A DNA stretch of 49,051 nt from Haloarculaceae archaeon H-GB1-1 (GTDB taxonomy: Archaea; Halobacteriota; Halobacteria; Halobacteriales; Haloarculaceae): assembly GCA_029688825.1 (NCBI GenBank), contig JARUKX010000030.1, forward strand, positions 1-49,051, in the 5' to 3' direction. The first letter of the stretch is position 1. Every line of letters begins with the position of its first letter. Positions 7,807 to 15,755 of this stretch are shown here, in pieces. The notes beneath the pieces are model-generated. The model searched no databases, was not told the origin of the DNA, and saw only the letters and a program-made list of their open reading frames with translations. A program made the position numbers and the translations under genes.

Positions 7807-8391
7807 TTGTCACCGAACGTCGATACGCGACCGACCGTCCTCATCGTCGAGGACGAACCCGACGTCGCGGATGCACACGCACTCAAGCTTCGAGACCGCT
7901 ACGAGACGAGAGTCGCGTACGGTGGCAAAGAGGCCCTCGAGCAGTTCGGCGACGACATCGACGCAGTCTTGCTCGACAGACGCATGCCCGGTCTCCACGG
8001 CGACGAGGTCCTCGAGCGAATTCGCGACCGAGGATTCGACGGGCCGGTCATCATGACGACGGCCGTCGACCCGGACCTCAACATTCTCGAGATGGACTTC
8101 GACGACTACCTCTGCAAACCCATTCTCTCGGACACGCTGGCGACGACGCTGGAACAGCACATCGAGTCCCGTAACGTCGCCGACCCACAGCTCGAAGAGT
8201 TCTTCCGGATCGTCTCGAAACTCGACGTTCTCGAATCGAAACTATCGGCCTCTGAACTCGAACGGAGCGACGAATACCAGTCGTTGAAGCACCGTGCCGA
8301 AGAACTGGGGTCGGAACTCGACGACTCGGTGAACGACTTCGGGGAGCTCGTGAGCACCTATCAGGACATAAATCGCGGATCGACGAGCTGA
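7807..8391 (+). CDS. HalX-type response regulator (second copy)
   Basis: This 194-residue protein is a paralogue of the gene just upstream. The receiver has VLIVEDEPDVADAH, AVLLDRRMPGLHGDEVL with the phospho-acceptor Asp, TTAVDP and DDYLCKPI. A HalX region follows (SKLDVLESKLSASELERSDEY). The shared stretch LDRRMPG/D...GDEVLE.IR.RG in both copies points to local duplication. The start is TTG, supported by its own TATA box, so the two copies can be transcribed separately. No kinase gene is nearby. A 6-bp stem (GTGAGA/TCTCAC) after the stop may end transcription. Confidence 0.87.
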   Translation: MSPNVDTRPTVLIVEDEPDVADAHALKLRDRYETRVAYGGKEALEQFGDDIDAVLLDRRMPGLHGDEVLERIRDRGFDGPVIMTTAVDPDLNILEMDFDDYLCKPILSDTLATTLEQHIESRNVADPQLEEFFRIVSKLDVLESKLSASELERSDEYQSLKHRAEELGSELDDSVNDFGELVSTYQDINRGSTS

Positions 8392-8428
8392 ACGCGCCAC
8401 CCGACTGTCGAGGATGCAACCATCAGCG

Positions 8429-8446
8429 GTGAGAGCGGCGTCTCAC
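8429..8446. terminator. Candidate bidirectional hairpin between convergent genes
   Basis: A perfect 6-bp stem GTGAGA/TCTCAC with a GCGGCG loop lies between the ends of the HalX regulator and hsp20 genes. There is no T-run, so a terminator role is uncertain. Confidence 0.3.
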
Positions 8447-8520
8447 GACGGAGCGTCAGTGATACGAACGCCCTGAGACGAGACAGAACGTGAGAATCGA
8501 GAGCGCCGACCGGCGGAGCG

Positions 8521-8925
8521 TTATTCGAGGTCGATATCGGCGGTGTCGCCGGCGGTGTCGAACGAGACTTCGAGAATACCGTTGTTGTACGACGCGTCCG
8601 CGGAGTGCTCGTCGACGCGAACCGGGAGCGGGACCCGTTCGTGGTACTCACGGACCTCGCTCTTCGCGTCGATGGTGAGCGTCTCCCCGTCACATTTGAG
8701 CCCGATGTCGTCCTTGTCGACGCCCGGGAGGTCGGCGACGACGCGGAGTTCGTCACCTTCCTCGAAGACGTCGAGGTGGACGCCCGGTCCTTCCGAACCC
8801 GTCGGTTCCCCCTGGTTCGGCCCCCGCTCGATGTGGACGTTCGCGTCGCTCATCATGTCGTTCATCATCCGCTCGATCTCGTCGAAGAACTCGTCGAACG
8901 GGTCGTCTCGGTCGTCGCGTCTCAT
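8521..8925 (-). CDS. Hsp20/alpha-crystallin small heat shock protein
   Basis: This is an ATP-independent holdase chaperone that binds unfolding proteins. The N-terminal arm (MRRDDRDDPFDEFFDEIERM) and a short Met-rich linker lead into an alpha-crystallin domain. It contains VVADLPGVDKDDIGLKCDGETLTI, the positions of beta strands 2-5, and ends with a YNNGILEVSF block, the conserved G-[IV]-L motif. The 134-residue form starting at ATG (8923-8925) fits the family. A longer frame would add a basic N-terminus not seen in haloarchaeal Hsp20. An AT-rich stretch around 8950-8960 may be its promoter. Confidence 0.9.
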   Translation of the reverse strand: MRRDDRDDPFDEFFDEIERMMNDMMSDANVHIERGPNQGEPTGSEGPGVHLDVFEEGDELRVVADLPGVDKDDIGLKCDGETLTIDAKSEVREYHERVPLPVRVDEHSADASYNNGILEVSFDTAGDTADIDLE

Positions 8926-9064
8926 GGACGTGTGTAGGGCCAACCCCATCAAAAACCTTCGGCACGTCAATCGAACAGGAGGATCCCCACGTTCGACAAA
9001 CACCCCCACACCGTGTCAATTGGGCAACGACTAAGCCCTCGGGCGGTGGCCGTTCCAACAACAG

Positions 9065-10276
9065 ATGTCGATATTCCAGACGCTCGACGACCTCGAAGGG
9101 GGCCAGCGGGTGCTGGTCCGTCTCGATCTGAACTCCCCCGTCGAAGACGGGGTCGTACAGGACAACCGCCGGTTCGACCGCCACGCGGAGACGGTCCGGG
9201 AACTCGTCGACGCTGGCCACCGGGTCGTGCTCATGGCACATCAGGGACGTCCCGGCCGGGACACGTTCGTCTCCCTGGAACAGCACGCCGACATTCTCGC
9301 CGACCACGTGGGACACGACATCGGGTTCGTCGCCGACACGTACGGCGAGGCGGCGCTCGACGCCATTCACGGGCTGGCGGCCGGCGAGGCGCTGCTGCTG
9401 GAGAACGTCCGGATGGTCGACGACGAGCTGCCGGAGAAAGACCCCACCGAACACGCCGAGAGCGAGTTCGTCCAGACGCTCGCGCCCGAGTTCGACGCGT
9501 ACGTCAACGACGCGTACTCCGCGGCTCACCGAGCACACGCCTCGCTGGTCGGCTTCCCGGAGGTCCTCCCGGCCTACGCGGGACGGGTCATGGAGACGGA
9601 GTACGAGGCGAACTCCGCCATCGCGTCACGCGAGTTCGACGGCAACGTCACGATGGTCGTCGGCGGGACGAAGGCGACCGACGTCATCGACGTGATGAGC
9701 GCGATCGGTGACAGGGTCGACGACTTCCTGCTGGGCGGTATCGCCGGCGAACTGTTCCTCCGTGCCGCGGGCTATCCGGTGGGTGAGGACGTCGGCGACA
9801 TGGACCTGTTCGACGAGCAGTGGGAAGCTAACAGCGAGACTGTCACCGAGATGCTCGAATCCCGCCGCGACCAGATCACGCTCGCCACGGATCTCGCCTA
9901 CGAAGGCGAAGCCGACGAACGGGCCGAGATCGACGTCGAGGAGATAGCAGAGAAAGACCGCGCGTTCCTCGACGTCGGGAGCGACACCGTCGAGACCTAC
10001 GACCCCGTGATTCGCGACTCCGAGGCCGTCTTCGTGAAGGGTGCGCTGGGGCTGTTCGAGGATGAACGGTTCGCCGAGGGGACCGTCGGCGTCCTGGAGG
10101 CCATCGCCGAGACCGATTGCTTCTCCGTGGTCGGCGGCGGCGACACCTCACGTGCCATCGAGATGTACGGGCTCGACGAGGATGACTTCTCGCACGTCTC
10201 CATCGCCGGCGGCGCGTACATCCGCGCGCTCACCGGCGCGGAACTCGTCGGCGTCGACGCGCTTCGACGGGACTAA
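9065..10276 (+). CDS. pgk: Phosphoglycerate kinase
   Basis: The enzyme interconverts 1,3-bisphosphoglycerate and 3-phosphoglycerate with ADP/ATP in glycolysis and gluconeogenesis. All signature parts are present in 403 residues: RLDLNSPVEDG (residues 19-29), the substrate-binding RRFDRHAE and AHQGRPGRD loops, LLLENVRM, NDAYSAAHRAHAS, and the C-terminal nucleotide-binding SVVGGGDTSRAI. An archaeal-type sequence of normal length. It is followed 33 bases later by a phosphodiesterase gene, then by the opposing type II gapdh gene that makes or uses the same intermediate. Confidence 0.96.
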   Translation: MSIFQTLDDLEGGQRVLVRLDLNSPVEDGVVQDNRRFDRHAETVRELVDAGHRVVLMAHQGRPGRDTFVSLEQHADILADHVGHDIGFVADTYGEAALDAIHGLAAGEALLLENVRMVDDELPEKDPTEHAESEFVQTLAPEFDAYVNDAYSAAHRAHASLVGFPEVLPAYAGRVMETEYEANSAIASREFDGNVTMVVGGTKATDVIDVMSAIGDRVDDFLLGGIAGELFLRAAGYPVGEDVGDMDLFDEQWEANSETVTEMLESRRDQITLATDLAYEGEADERAEIDVEEIAEKDRAFLDVGSDTVETYDPVIRDSEAVFVKGALGLFEDERFAEGTVGVLEAIAETDCFSVVGGGDTSRAIEMYGLDEDDFSHVSIAGGAYIRALTGAELVGVDALRRD

Positions 10277-10309
10277 GCACTACATAGCGGCCCTGCGTAC
10301 CGTTCGCGT

Positions 10310-10804
10310 ATGCAGGTCGGCATCGTCTCCGATACGCACGACAATGCACGGTACGTCGAGCGCGCCGTCTCGTACTTCGAACAACAGGGTGTCGATGCGG
10401 TCGTCCACTGTGGGGACTTCGTCGCGCCCTTCTCGGCGACGCCGTTCGACGCCGACTTCGATTTCTATGCTGTCCGCGGCAACAACGACGGCGAGTGGGC
10501 GCTCCAGAACGTCGTCGGGGAGTTCGGTACCTACCTCGGCGAGATGGGGGAACTCACCTTCGATGGCACCGACTTCGCCGTCTATCACGGGACGAGTCGA
10601 CCGATAGTGGACGCGCTCGTCGATTGCGGGCGCTACGACTACGTCGTCCACGGGCACACGCACGAGAAAGCGACGGAAGAACGGAACGGGACGGTGCGAA
10701 TCAATCCGGGTGGGATTCCGATCCCAGACGCGCCAGCGCCGCCGAACGCCGTCGTCGTGGAGACGGACTCCGGCGCAGTCCACGTCGAGTCGCTCAGCGA
10801 CTGA
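10310..10804 (+). CDS. YfcE/MJ0936-family metallophosphodiesterase
   Basis: This 164-residue calcineurin-like phosphoesterase has every metal-binding motif in order: GIVSDTHDN (4-12), [14 protein letters not shown], and VVHGHTHEK. It follows with the family's NPGGIPIP ending. Members hydrolyse small phosphodiesters with two bound metals, but the natural substrate is rarely known. The gene lies in the same direction as pgk and may be co-transcribed. Its last 11 bases overlap the end of the opposing gapdh gene, so the two mRNAs would share antisense 3' ends. Confidence 0.9.
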   Translation: MQVGIVSDTHDNARYVERAVSYFEQQGVDAVVHCGDFVAPFSATPFDADFDFYAVRGNNDGEWALQNVVGEFGTYLGEMGELTFDGTDFAVYHGTSRPIVDALVDCGRYDYVVHGHTHEKATEERNGTVRINPGGIPIPDAPAPPNAVVVETDSGAVHVESLSD

Positions 10805-11864
10805 TCGGCTGCGGTTCGCGGTCGGGACGGTCGGTGTGGCCCAGTCGGCCGTCGATGCCGAGCGTCTCGTTGGTGGTGGCGACGCTCTCCTCGTAGTCGG
10901 CGAGACCGGTGACGGCACGGATGGCGTCGATGTTCTCGGGGACGACGTCGGACTCCTGGTGGATGGCCTGGAACAGGTAGAGGTCGCGTCCCTCCACGGT
11001 GATGGACTCACCCCAGATGCAGTTCTCCCACCAGTCGCCGCGCGGGCGGCCGGCGTCCATCGCGAACTCCTTGAGCTTGCCGGCACCGTCGATCTCCAGA
11101 TACTCGGAGAGGACGAACAGTCGAGATTCGTCTTCGAGGAGTTCTCGGACCTCTTCGGCGTCGGCCTCGCTTTCGAGGGTCATGTTGATGCTGTGGGTGT
11201 GCATCAGCGTCGCGGGCACCTTCATGCCCAGCGTGTCGATGTCGAGGTCCGGGAAGATCGTGTTGACGTCCGGGCCGTGGTGGGACGGAATCGTCACGGG
11301 GTCCGGAATCGTGTCGTTGATCGGCCCGCGGCCGGTCTGTCCGGGGTCACCGCCGCGGCGGACGAGCGTCGCGCGGACCTTCTCGATGCCGTATTCCTCG
11401 CGAATCGGTGCGGTCAGCCGCGACAGGCCGGTCGTGTTACAGGAGACGACGCGGACGTGTTCGGCACCGCTCTCGGCGACCTCCTCGTAGTTCGCGCGAG
11501 CCACGAAGCTGGTTTCGGCGACGTCGGCGTCCTCGCCACCCTGGTAGAGTGCCGGCGTGTCGTGCGCTTCGTAGAGTTCCTTGTTCTGCGCACCGATACC
11601 GGACGGCGTCGTGTCGACCATGATGTCGCTCTGCTCGACGAGTTCCTCGACCTCGCCGGCGATCTCGATGCCCGCCGCTGCGAACTGGTCCTTCTTCTCC
11701 GGAATTGCAGCGTACAGAGGATAGTTGCGTTCGACAGCGATCTGCGCTTCGTAATTGGGACTGGTCTTTGCGACACCGGTCAATTCCATATCCGGCTGTG
11801 TGACGATGGCGTCGGCAACGCGTTTTCCAATCGTACCGTAACCATTCACGCCGACCTGGAGCAT
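10794..11864 (-). CDS. gap: Type II glyceraldehyde-3-phosphate dehydrogenase
   Basis: This archaeal (type II) GAPDH has 356 residues, somewhat longer than the usual 335-340 because of an acidic C-terminal tail ([16 protein letters not shown]). The Rossmann start is [15 protein letters not shown] (residues 5-19) and the catalytic cysteine lies in VVSCNTTG (about 141). The phosphate-binding region [13 protein letters not shown] and the HTHSINM segment are conserved. In haloarchaea this enzyme type is mainly gluconeogenic, fitting a location beside pgk. A divergent gene begins 119 bases upstream, with an AT-rich stretch (GAAATAAATTAAC) between them that probably holds both promoters. Confidence 0.95.
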   Translation of the reverse strand: MLQVGVNGYGTIGKRVADAIVTQPDMELTGVAKTSPNYEAQIAVERNYPLYAAIPEKKDQFAAAGIEIAGEVEELVEQSDIMVDTTPSGIGAQNKELYEAHDTPALYQGGEDADVAETSFVARANYEEVAESGAEHVRVVSCNTTGLSRLTAPIREEYGIEKVRATLVRRGGDPGQTGRGPINDTIPDPVTIPSHHGPDVNTIFPDLDIDTLGMKVPATLMHTHSINMTLESEADAEEVRELLEDESRLFVLSEYLEIDGAGKLKEFAMDAGRPRGDWWENCIWGESITVEGRDLYLFQAIHQESDVVPENIDAIRAVTGLADYEESVATTNETLGIDGRLGHTDRPDREPQPISR

Positions 11865-11983
11865 ACACTACCTAGTCCAAGGTTGCAGCAAATAACTGTT
11901 CTCATCCTTCTGAAATAAATTAACTCGGTCCCGAGTAATCGTCCAGGGCAAGACCTAATCCGCCGCATCACGAAGCGAGCGGC

Positions 11984-12943
11984 GTGAACAACTCCCTTCG
12001 ATCACCTGCCCAGACGGCCGTAAATCAGTGTATGGGTCTGAAATCTGATGAATCGTGTGCCATAATCACAGACGACAAACGAAAGGCCATCGGTGAGGCA
12101 CTGTACATGGTCGCCGCCGAGGTGAGCGACGACACGGTCTTCGTCCGCTACCCTCCGGGAGAACAGCATGGAGAGGAACCGCCCGAGCCGGTCGCAGCCG
12201 CGATGGCCGGCGCTGACGTCGTCCTCGCGCCGACGACGAAGAGCCTGAGTCACACGCGCGCACGGACCGCTGCGAACGACGCCGGTGCGCGCGTCGCCAC
12301 GCTGCCCGGCATCACGGACGGCGTCTTCCTCATGGGTCTGGACGCGGACTACGAGGCCATCGCCGCCGAGTGCGAGCGCGTTCTGGAGCAGGTCGGCGAC
12401 GCCGAGGAGGTCCGCGTCACCACCCCGCAGGGGACCGACATCACGTTCGAGCCGGGCGACCGCGAGTGGCTCTCCGACACCGGCATCGTCCACGAGCCGG
12501 GCCAGATGTCGAACCTTCCCGCCGGAGAGGTGTTCGTCAGTCCCGAGACTGCGAACGGTCGGTTCGTCGTCGACGGAACGATGATGCCCCACGGCCAGCT
12601 CGACGACGGCCAGACGCTCGAGTTCGAGGTCCAAGACGGCTACGTCACGGACGTCTCCGACGACGCCGTCAGAGAGCAGATCGAGGCCGCCGCAGACGAA
12701 GTGGGCGACGCCGCCTACAACCTCGCAGAACTCGGCATCGGCACGAACGTCGCCGTGCAGGACCTCGTCGGGTCCGTCCTGCTGGACGAGAAGGCCGGCG
12801 GGACGGTCCACATCGCGATCGGCGACGACCACGGCATCGGCGGCGACGTCGAAGCACCCATACACCTCGACGGCATCATCAGAGAGCCGACCGTCTACGC
12901 GGACGGGGAGGTCGTAGACCTCCCGATGGCCGAACGGGCATGA
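11984..12943 (+). CDS. M29-type aminopeptidase-like protein
   Basis: The 319-residue protein resembles the haloarchaeal leucyl-aminopeptidase-like family (peptidase M29 relatives). Visible features are VLAPTTKSLSHTRAR, LPGITDGVF, the EPGQMSNLPAGEVFVSPE block, AYNLAELGIGTNVAVQD and the Gly/His-rich KAGGTVHIAIGDDHGIGG that would hold metal ligands. Peptidase activity is inferred, not shown. The start is GTG, with an alternative ATG 16 codons later. The final 13 codons (about DGEVVDLPMAERA) lie inside a palindrome-rich repeat unit, so this C-terminus was probably shaped by the repeat. A zinc-finger gene follows after the repeats. Confidence 0.75.
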   Translation: MNNSLRSPAQTAVNQCMGLKSDESCAIITDDKRKAIGEALYMVAAEVSDDTVFVRYPPGEQHGEEPPEPVAAAMAGADVVLAPTTKSLSHTRARTAANDAGARVATLPGITDGVFLMGLDADYEAIAAECERVLEQVGDAEEVRVTTPQGTDITFEPGDREWLSDTGIVHEPGQMSNLPAGEVFVSPETANGRFVVDGTMMPHGQLDDGQTLEFEVQDGYVTDVSDDAVREQIEAAADEVGDAAYNLAELGIGTNVAVQDLVGSVLLDEKAGGTVHIAIGDDHGIGGDVEAPIHLDGIIREPTVYADGEVVDLPMAERA

Positions 12944-13071
12944 GCCCGTGAGGCGGCGAGGAAGTGAAACTTCCTCGAAGTGAGTGAGCGGCGACAGCCG
13001 CGAACGCGGGGAGGTCGTAGACCTCCCGATGGCCGAACGGGCGTGAGCCCGTGAGGCGGCGAGGAAGTGAA
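12904..13071. repeat. Duplicated array of perfect hairpins spanning a gene's stop codon
   Basis: A 65-base sequence at 12904-12968 recurs at 13007-13071 with one mismatch (12940 A, 13043 G), a period of 103 bases. The unit is a string of perfect stem-loops: GGGAGGTC/GACCTCCC (12906-12924), ACGGGC/GCCCGT (12934-12949), whose loop holds the TGA stop of the aminopeptidase-like gene, GAGGAAG/CTTCCTC (12958-12976) and GCGGC/GCCGC (12988-13001). In the second copy the first two hairpins are repeated intact. This could be a palindromic repeat element or a structured 3' untranslated region. Confidence 0.85.
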
Positions 13072-13140
13072 CCGTCCACACGCAGTGTGAGCAGTCCGTA
13101 ATCAGCCTGCTTTTACGCTCGGACCCGTTATGACGGCTAT

Positions 13141-13791
13141 ATGAGCGATACGACAGAGCGCGTGGCACTTCCGTGCCCGGCGTGCTCGCCGGACCTGGAA
13201 ACGGTCCACGAAGTACTCAAACCGGGCGGTGGGCAGGCGACGGTTCGCTGTACGGAGTGCGATCACGTCCACAAAGAGCAGCTTCCCGAGGAGGAGACGG
13301 AGCAGAAGAAGGTCGTCGTCTCACAGGACGGCGAGTCGTTCACCGAACAGGCGGACGTCCCGGTCGACGAGACGCTCGCGGTCGGAGAGGAGTTCCTGCT
13401 CGACACCGAGCAGGCCATCATGAGCGTCCGCATCACGAGTCTGGAACTCGACGGCGGCCGCGTCGACGAGGCACCCGCGGAAGACGTGCGGACCATCTGG
13501 TCGCGCGCAGTCGGGAACGTGAGCGTCAACGCGACGGTCCACCCGAAGAGCGGCCGTCACGACGAGACGCGCGCCATCGAACTCCACGTCCCCGGGGACT
13601 ACGAGTTCACCGTCGGCGCGACCGATTCCTTCGGCGACGAGGAGTTCACCGTCGAGGGCATCTACATTCGCGACGACGCACACGGGTACGACTTCGAGAA
13701 ACTCGACCACGACAACGACTCGGCAGTCGCCAAGGACGTCAAGCGGCTGTACGTCCGCGACGAGAACACGACTGCCTGGTCCGCCTGGTAG
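13141..13791 (+). CDS. HVO_0476-family zinc finger protein
   Basis: The protein starts with a zinc ribbon: CPAC at residues 12-15 and CTEC at about 37-40, with a Gly-rich turn between. The remainder is a beta-rich acidic domain. It contains QDGESFTEQADVPVDE, an SRAVGNVSVNATVH strand and a C-terminal FEKLDHDNDSAVAKDVKRLY segment. The arrangement matches the haloarchaeal family named after HVO_0476, whose biochemical role is unknown. A zinc ribbon suggests nucleic acid or protein contact. Its stop is directly followed by the pcm start (one base gap), so the two are probably one transcript. Confidence 0.8.
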   Translation: MSDTTERVALPCPACSPDLETVHEVLKPGGGQATVRCTECDHVHKEQLPEEETEQKKVVVSQDGESFTEQADVPVDETLAVGEEFLLDTEQAIMSVRITSLELDGGRVDEAPAEDVRTIWSRAVGNVSVNATVHPKSGRHDETRAIELHVPGDYEFTVGATDSFGDEEFTVEGIYIRDDAHGYDFEKLDHDNDSAVAKDVKRLYVRDENTTAWSAW

Positions 13792-13792
13792 C

Positions 13793-14425
13793 ATGGTCGA
13801 CTGGGAGGCCGAGCGAAACGCCCTCTGTGACCGACTCGCCCGACAGGGGCGCGTCGACGACGAGCGCGTCCTCGACGCACTCCGAGCAGTCCCGCGCCAC
13901 GAATTCGTTCCGGACACCCATCGAGACGAAGCCTATCAGGATACCCCGCTGCCCATCGGGGCGGGCCAGACCATCTCCGCGCCGCACATGGTCGCGGTCA
14001 TGTGCGACCTGCTGGAGCTCACGCCCGGGGCCGACGTGCTGGAGATCGGTACCGGCTGTGGCTATCACGCCGCCGTCACGGCCGAACTCGTCGGGGCCGA
14101 ACACGTCTCCTCCGTCGAGTACCACGACCAGCTCGCGCGCCGAACGCGGGAGCGACTCGACAGACTCGGCTACGGCGGCATCTCGATTCGAGCGGGCGAC
14201 GGCAAGGAAGGCTGGCCCGACCACGCACCGTTCGACCGGGCGTACCTGACCTGTGCGGCCCCCGAGTTCCCTGCGGCCGTCGTCGAGCAGGTCAGAAACG
14301 GCGGCATCCTGCTCGGGCCGCTGAAGCAAGGACACCGCCAGACGCTCGTCCGGGCGCAGACGGACGGGGACGGGTCGCTCCAGCGAGAGGATCACGGCGG
14401 CGTTCGCTTCGTCGACCTGCAGTAA
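13793..14425 (+). CDS. pcm: Protein-L-isoaspartate O-methyltransferase
   Basis: The enzyme methylates isoaspartyl residues in damaged proteins using S-adenosylmethionine. The 210 residues contain the substrate loop PLPIGAGQTISAPHMVA (about 51-67), SAM motif I VLEIGTGCGYHAAV (about 82-95), and LGPLKQGHRQTL near the end. RHEFVP and DTPLPIG are typical of the family. It follows the zinc-finger gene by one base and precedes a divergent paralogue by 79 bases, all on the same strand. This is the more canonical of the two methyltransferases. Confidence 0.93.
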   Translation: MVDWEAERNALCDRLARQGRVDDERVLDALRAVPRHEFVPDTHRDEAYQDTPLPIGAGQTISAPHMVAVMCDLLELTPGADVLEIGTGCGYHAAVTAELVGAEHVSSVEYHDQLARRTRERLDRLGYGGISIRAGDGKEGWPDHAPFDRAYLTCAAPEFPAAVVEQVRNGGILLGPLKQGHRQTLVRAQTDGDGSLQREDHGGVRFVDLQ

Positions 14426-14504
14426 CGGTCCCAGTCGACTACGGCGGCGGGGAATATAACGGTCGGTGCGCGTGATTCATATTCGTGCAGCCGCAGGTTC
14501 GAGC

Positions 14505-15239
14505 ATGGACCTCGCGGTCTTGCGGGACGACATGGTCGACAGCCTGGAACACGAGAGCAAAGGGCTCGTCAGGAGCGACGCGATTTCGGTCGCGATGCGG
14601 GAAGTCCCCCGCGAGACGTTCGTCGAAGACGAGCAGGCAGCCTACGCCGACCGCGGGTTCGAGCGACTCGGAACGCGCGTGCTCGCGCCGAGCACGGCCG
14701 CACGACTGCTCGAACCGCTGGCCCCCGAACCGGACGAGTCGGTCCTCGTCGTCGGGGCTGGCGTCGGCTACACGGCTGCGGTCATCGCCGAGATCGTCGG
14801 CGAGCGGAACGTGCAGGCGATAGACATCAACCGTCAGGTCGTGCTCGACGCGCGTCACAACCTCGAACGCGCCGGCTACGGTGGCGTGCTCGTCGACCGT
14901 CGCAACGGAGCCGATGGATTGCCGGAATACGCGCCGTACGACCGGATCCTCCTCGAGGCAGCCGCCGTCAACCCGCCCCGAGCACTGGTGGAGCAGCTGG
15001 CAGACGGCGGCCGACTGGTGTTCCCGCAAGGGGCCAGTCAGCAGACGTTGACCATCGTCGAGGACGGCGACGTGGTCGAGGAACTCGGGAGCGTCGCCTT
15101 CCAGCCGATGCTGGTCGAGGGCGAGCAGGCCGACACCATCGAGCGCAATCGCACCCGCCGAGAGGACCAGGAGTTCGCCCGGCGACAGGCCTCCTCCCGC
15201 ACCGGGTGGGAGCAGGAGTGGATCGACTGGGACGGTTAG
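14505..15239 (+). CDS. Divergent isoaspartate-methyltransferase-like protein
   Basis: This is a 244-residue paralogue of the upstream pcm. The fold signs remain: REVPRETFV, a SAM-binding VLVVGAGVGYTAAVIAEIVG (about 80-99), and FDRILLEAAAVNPPRALVEQL. Two important parts differ from the real enzyme. The substrate loop PLPIGAGQTIS is missing (here GTRVLAPSTAARLL), and GTGCGY has become GAGVGY. A C-terminal extension of about 30 residues ends in SSRTGWEQEWIDWDG. A SAM-dependent methyltransferase with a different acceptor is likely. The ATG at the MDLAVLRDDMV start aligns with the paralogue. Confidence 0.75.
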   Translation: MDLAVLRDDMVDSLEHESKGLVRSDAISVAMREVPRETFVEDEQAAYADRGFERLGTRVLAPSTAARLLEPLAPEPDESVLVVGAGVGYTAAVIAEIVGERNVQAIDINRQVVLDARHNLERAGYGGVLVDRRNGADGLPEYAPYDRILLEAAAVNPPRALVEQLADGGRLVFPQGASQQTLTIVEDGDVVEELGSVAFQPMLVEGEQADTIERNRTRREDQEFARRQASSRTGWEQEWIDWDG

Positions 15240-15679
15240 TCGGTGACGACGAGCACCTTCGTGTTCTCCCGGCGGTCCGTGTACTGCCCGCTCGCGGGCG
15301 GTTTGACGTCCAGTTCCACAGTCCCTTCTTCCTGATTCGGTCCGAGCGACGGGTCGAGACGTAACGTGGCGGTCCCGTTCTCGTTGGTCGTCGCCGTCAC
15401 GATGGCGGCGAGTCGCGCCGTCCCCCCTTTGGCGACGACGGTCGCGTCCGCGACGGGTGCACCCTCGGGGTCGACCACGGTGACGGTGACGTTCTGCGGC
15501 GTCGGCTCGACGACCTCCGGTTCGGGCTGAACGTCGAGTTCGGTGACCCCGAGCGTGTCGATGCCCGCGAGCGTGTTCATCATGACGCTCAAGCTGGCGA
15601 CGCCGACGACGAGGGCGATGACCAGCCGAATCGGCAGGCCCTCGATGGCCCGCTCGTCAGACCAGAGTGACTGAGACAT
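15236..15679 (-). CDS. Membrane-anchored protein with carboxypeptidase-regulatory-like domain
   Basis: A short acidic N-terminus (MSQSLWSDERAIEGLP) precedes a single hydrophobic helix (IRLVIALVVGVASLSVMM, about residues 18-35). The pattern resembles haloarchaeal pilin-like anchors but lacks a clear cleavage motif. The outside part has Pro/Glu linker EPEVVEPTPQ and a beta-sandwich-like domain: VTVVDPEGAPVADATVVAKG, then TNENGTATLRLDP. It is probably anchored with the C-terminus outside the cell, function unknown. Its end overlaps the methyltransferase-like gene by 4 bases. Confidence 0.7.
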   Translation of the reverse strand: MSQSLWSDERAIEGLPIRLVIALVVGVASLSVMMNTLAGIDTLGVTELDVQPEPEVVEPTPQNVTVTVVDPEGAPVADATVVAKGGTARLAAIVTATTNENGTATLRLDPSLGPNQEEGTVELDVKPPASGQYTDRRENTKVLVVTD

Positions 15680-15755
15680 ACGCCCTCCTGGCCGCGGATT
15701 CACTCATAAACCCTCGCCCGAGCGTTTATCCCAGAAGAGGCGGCCATCCCGAGCC

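Noticed and set aside
14505-15239. Treating the second methyltransferase as a broken pcm copy
   Set aside because: The frame is intact, has a sensible start, and keeps a full SAM-binding core. It is a diverged paralogue, not a pseudogene.
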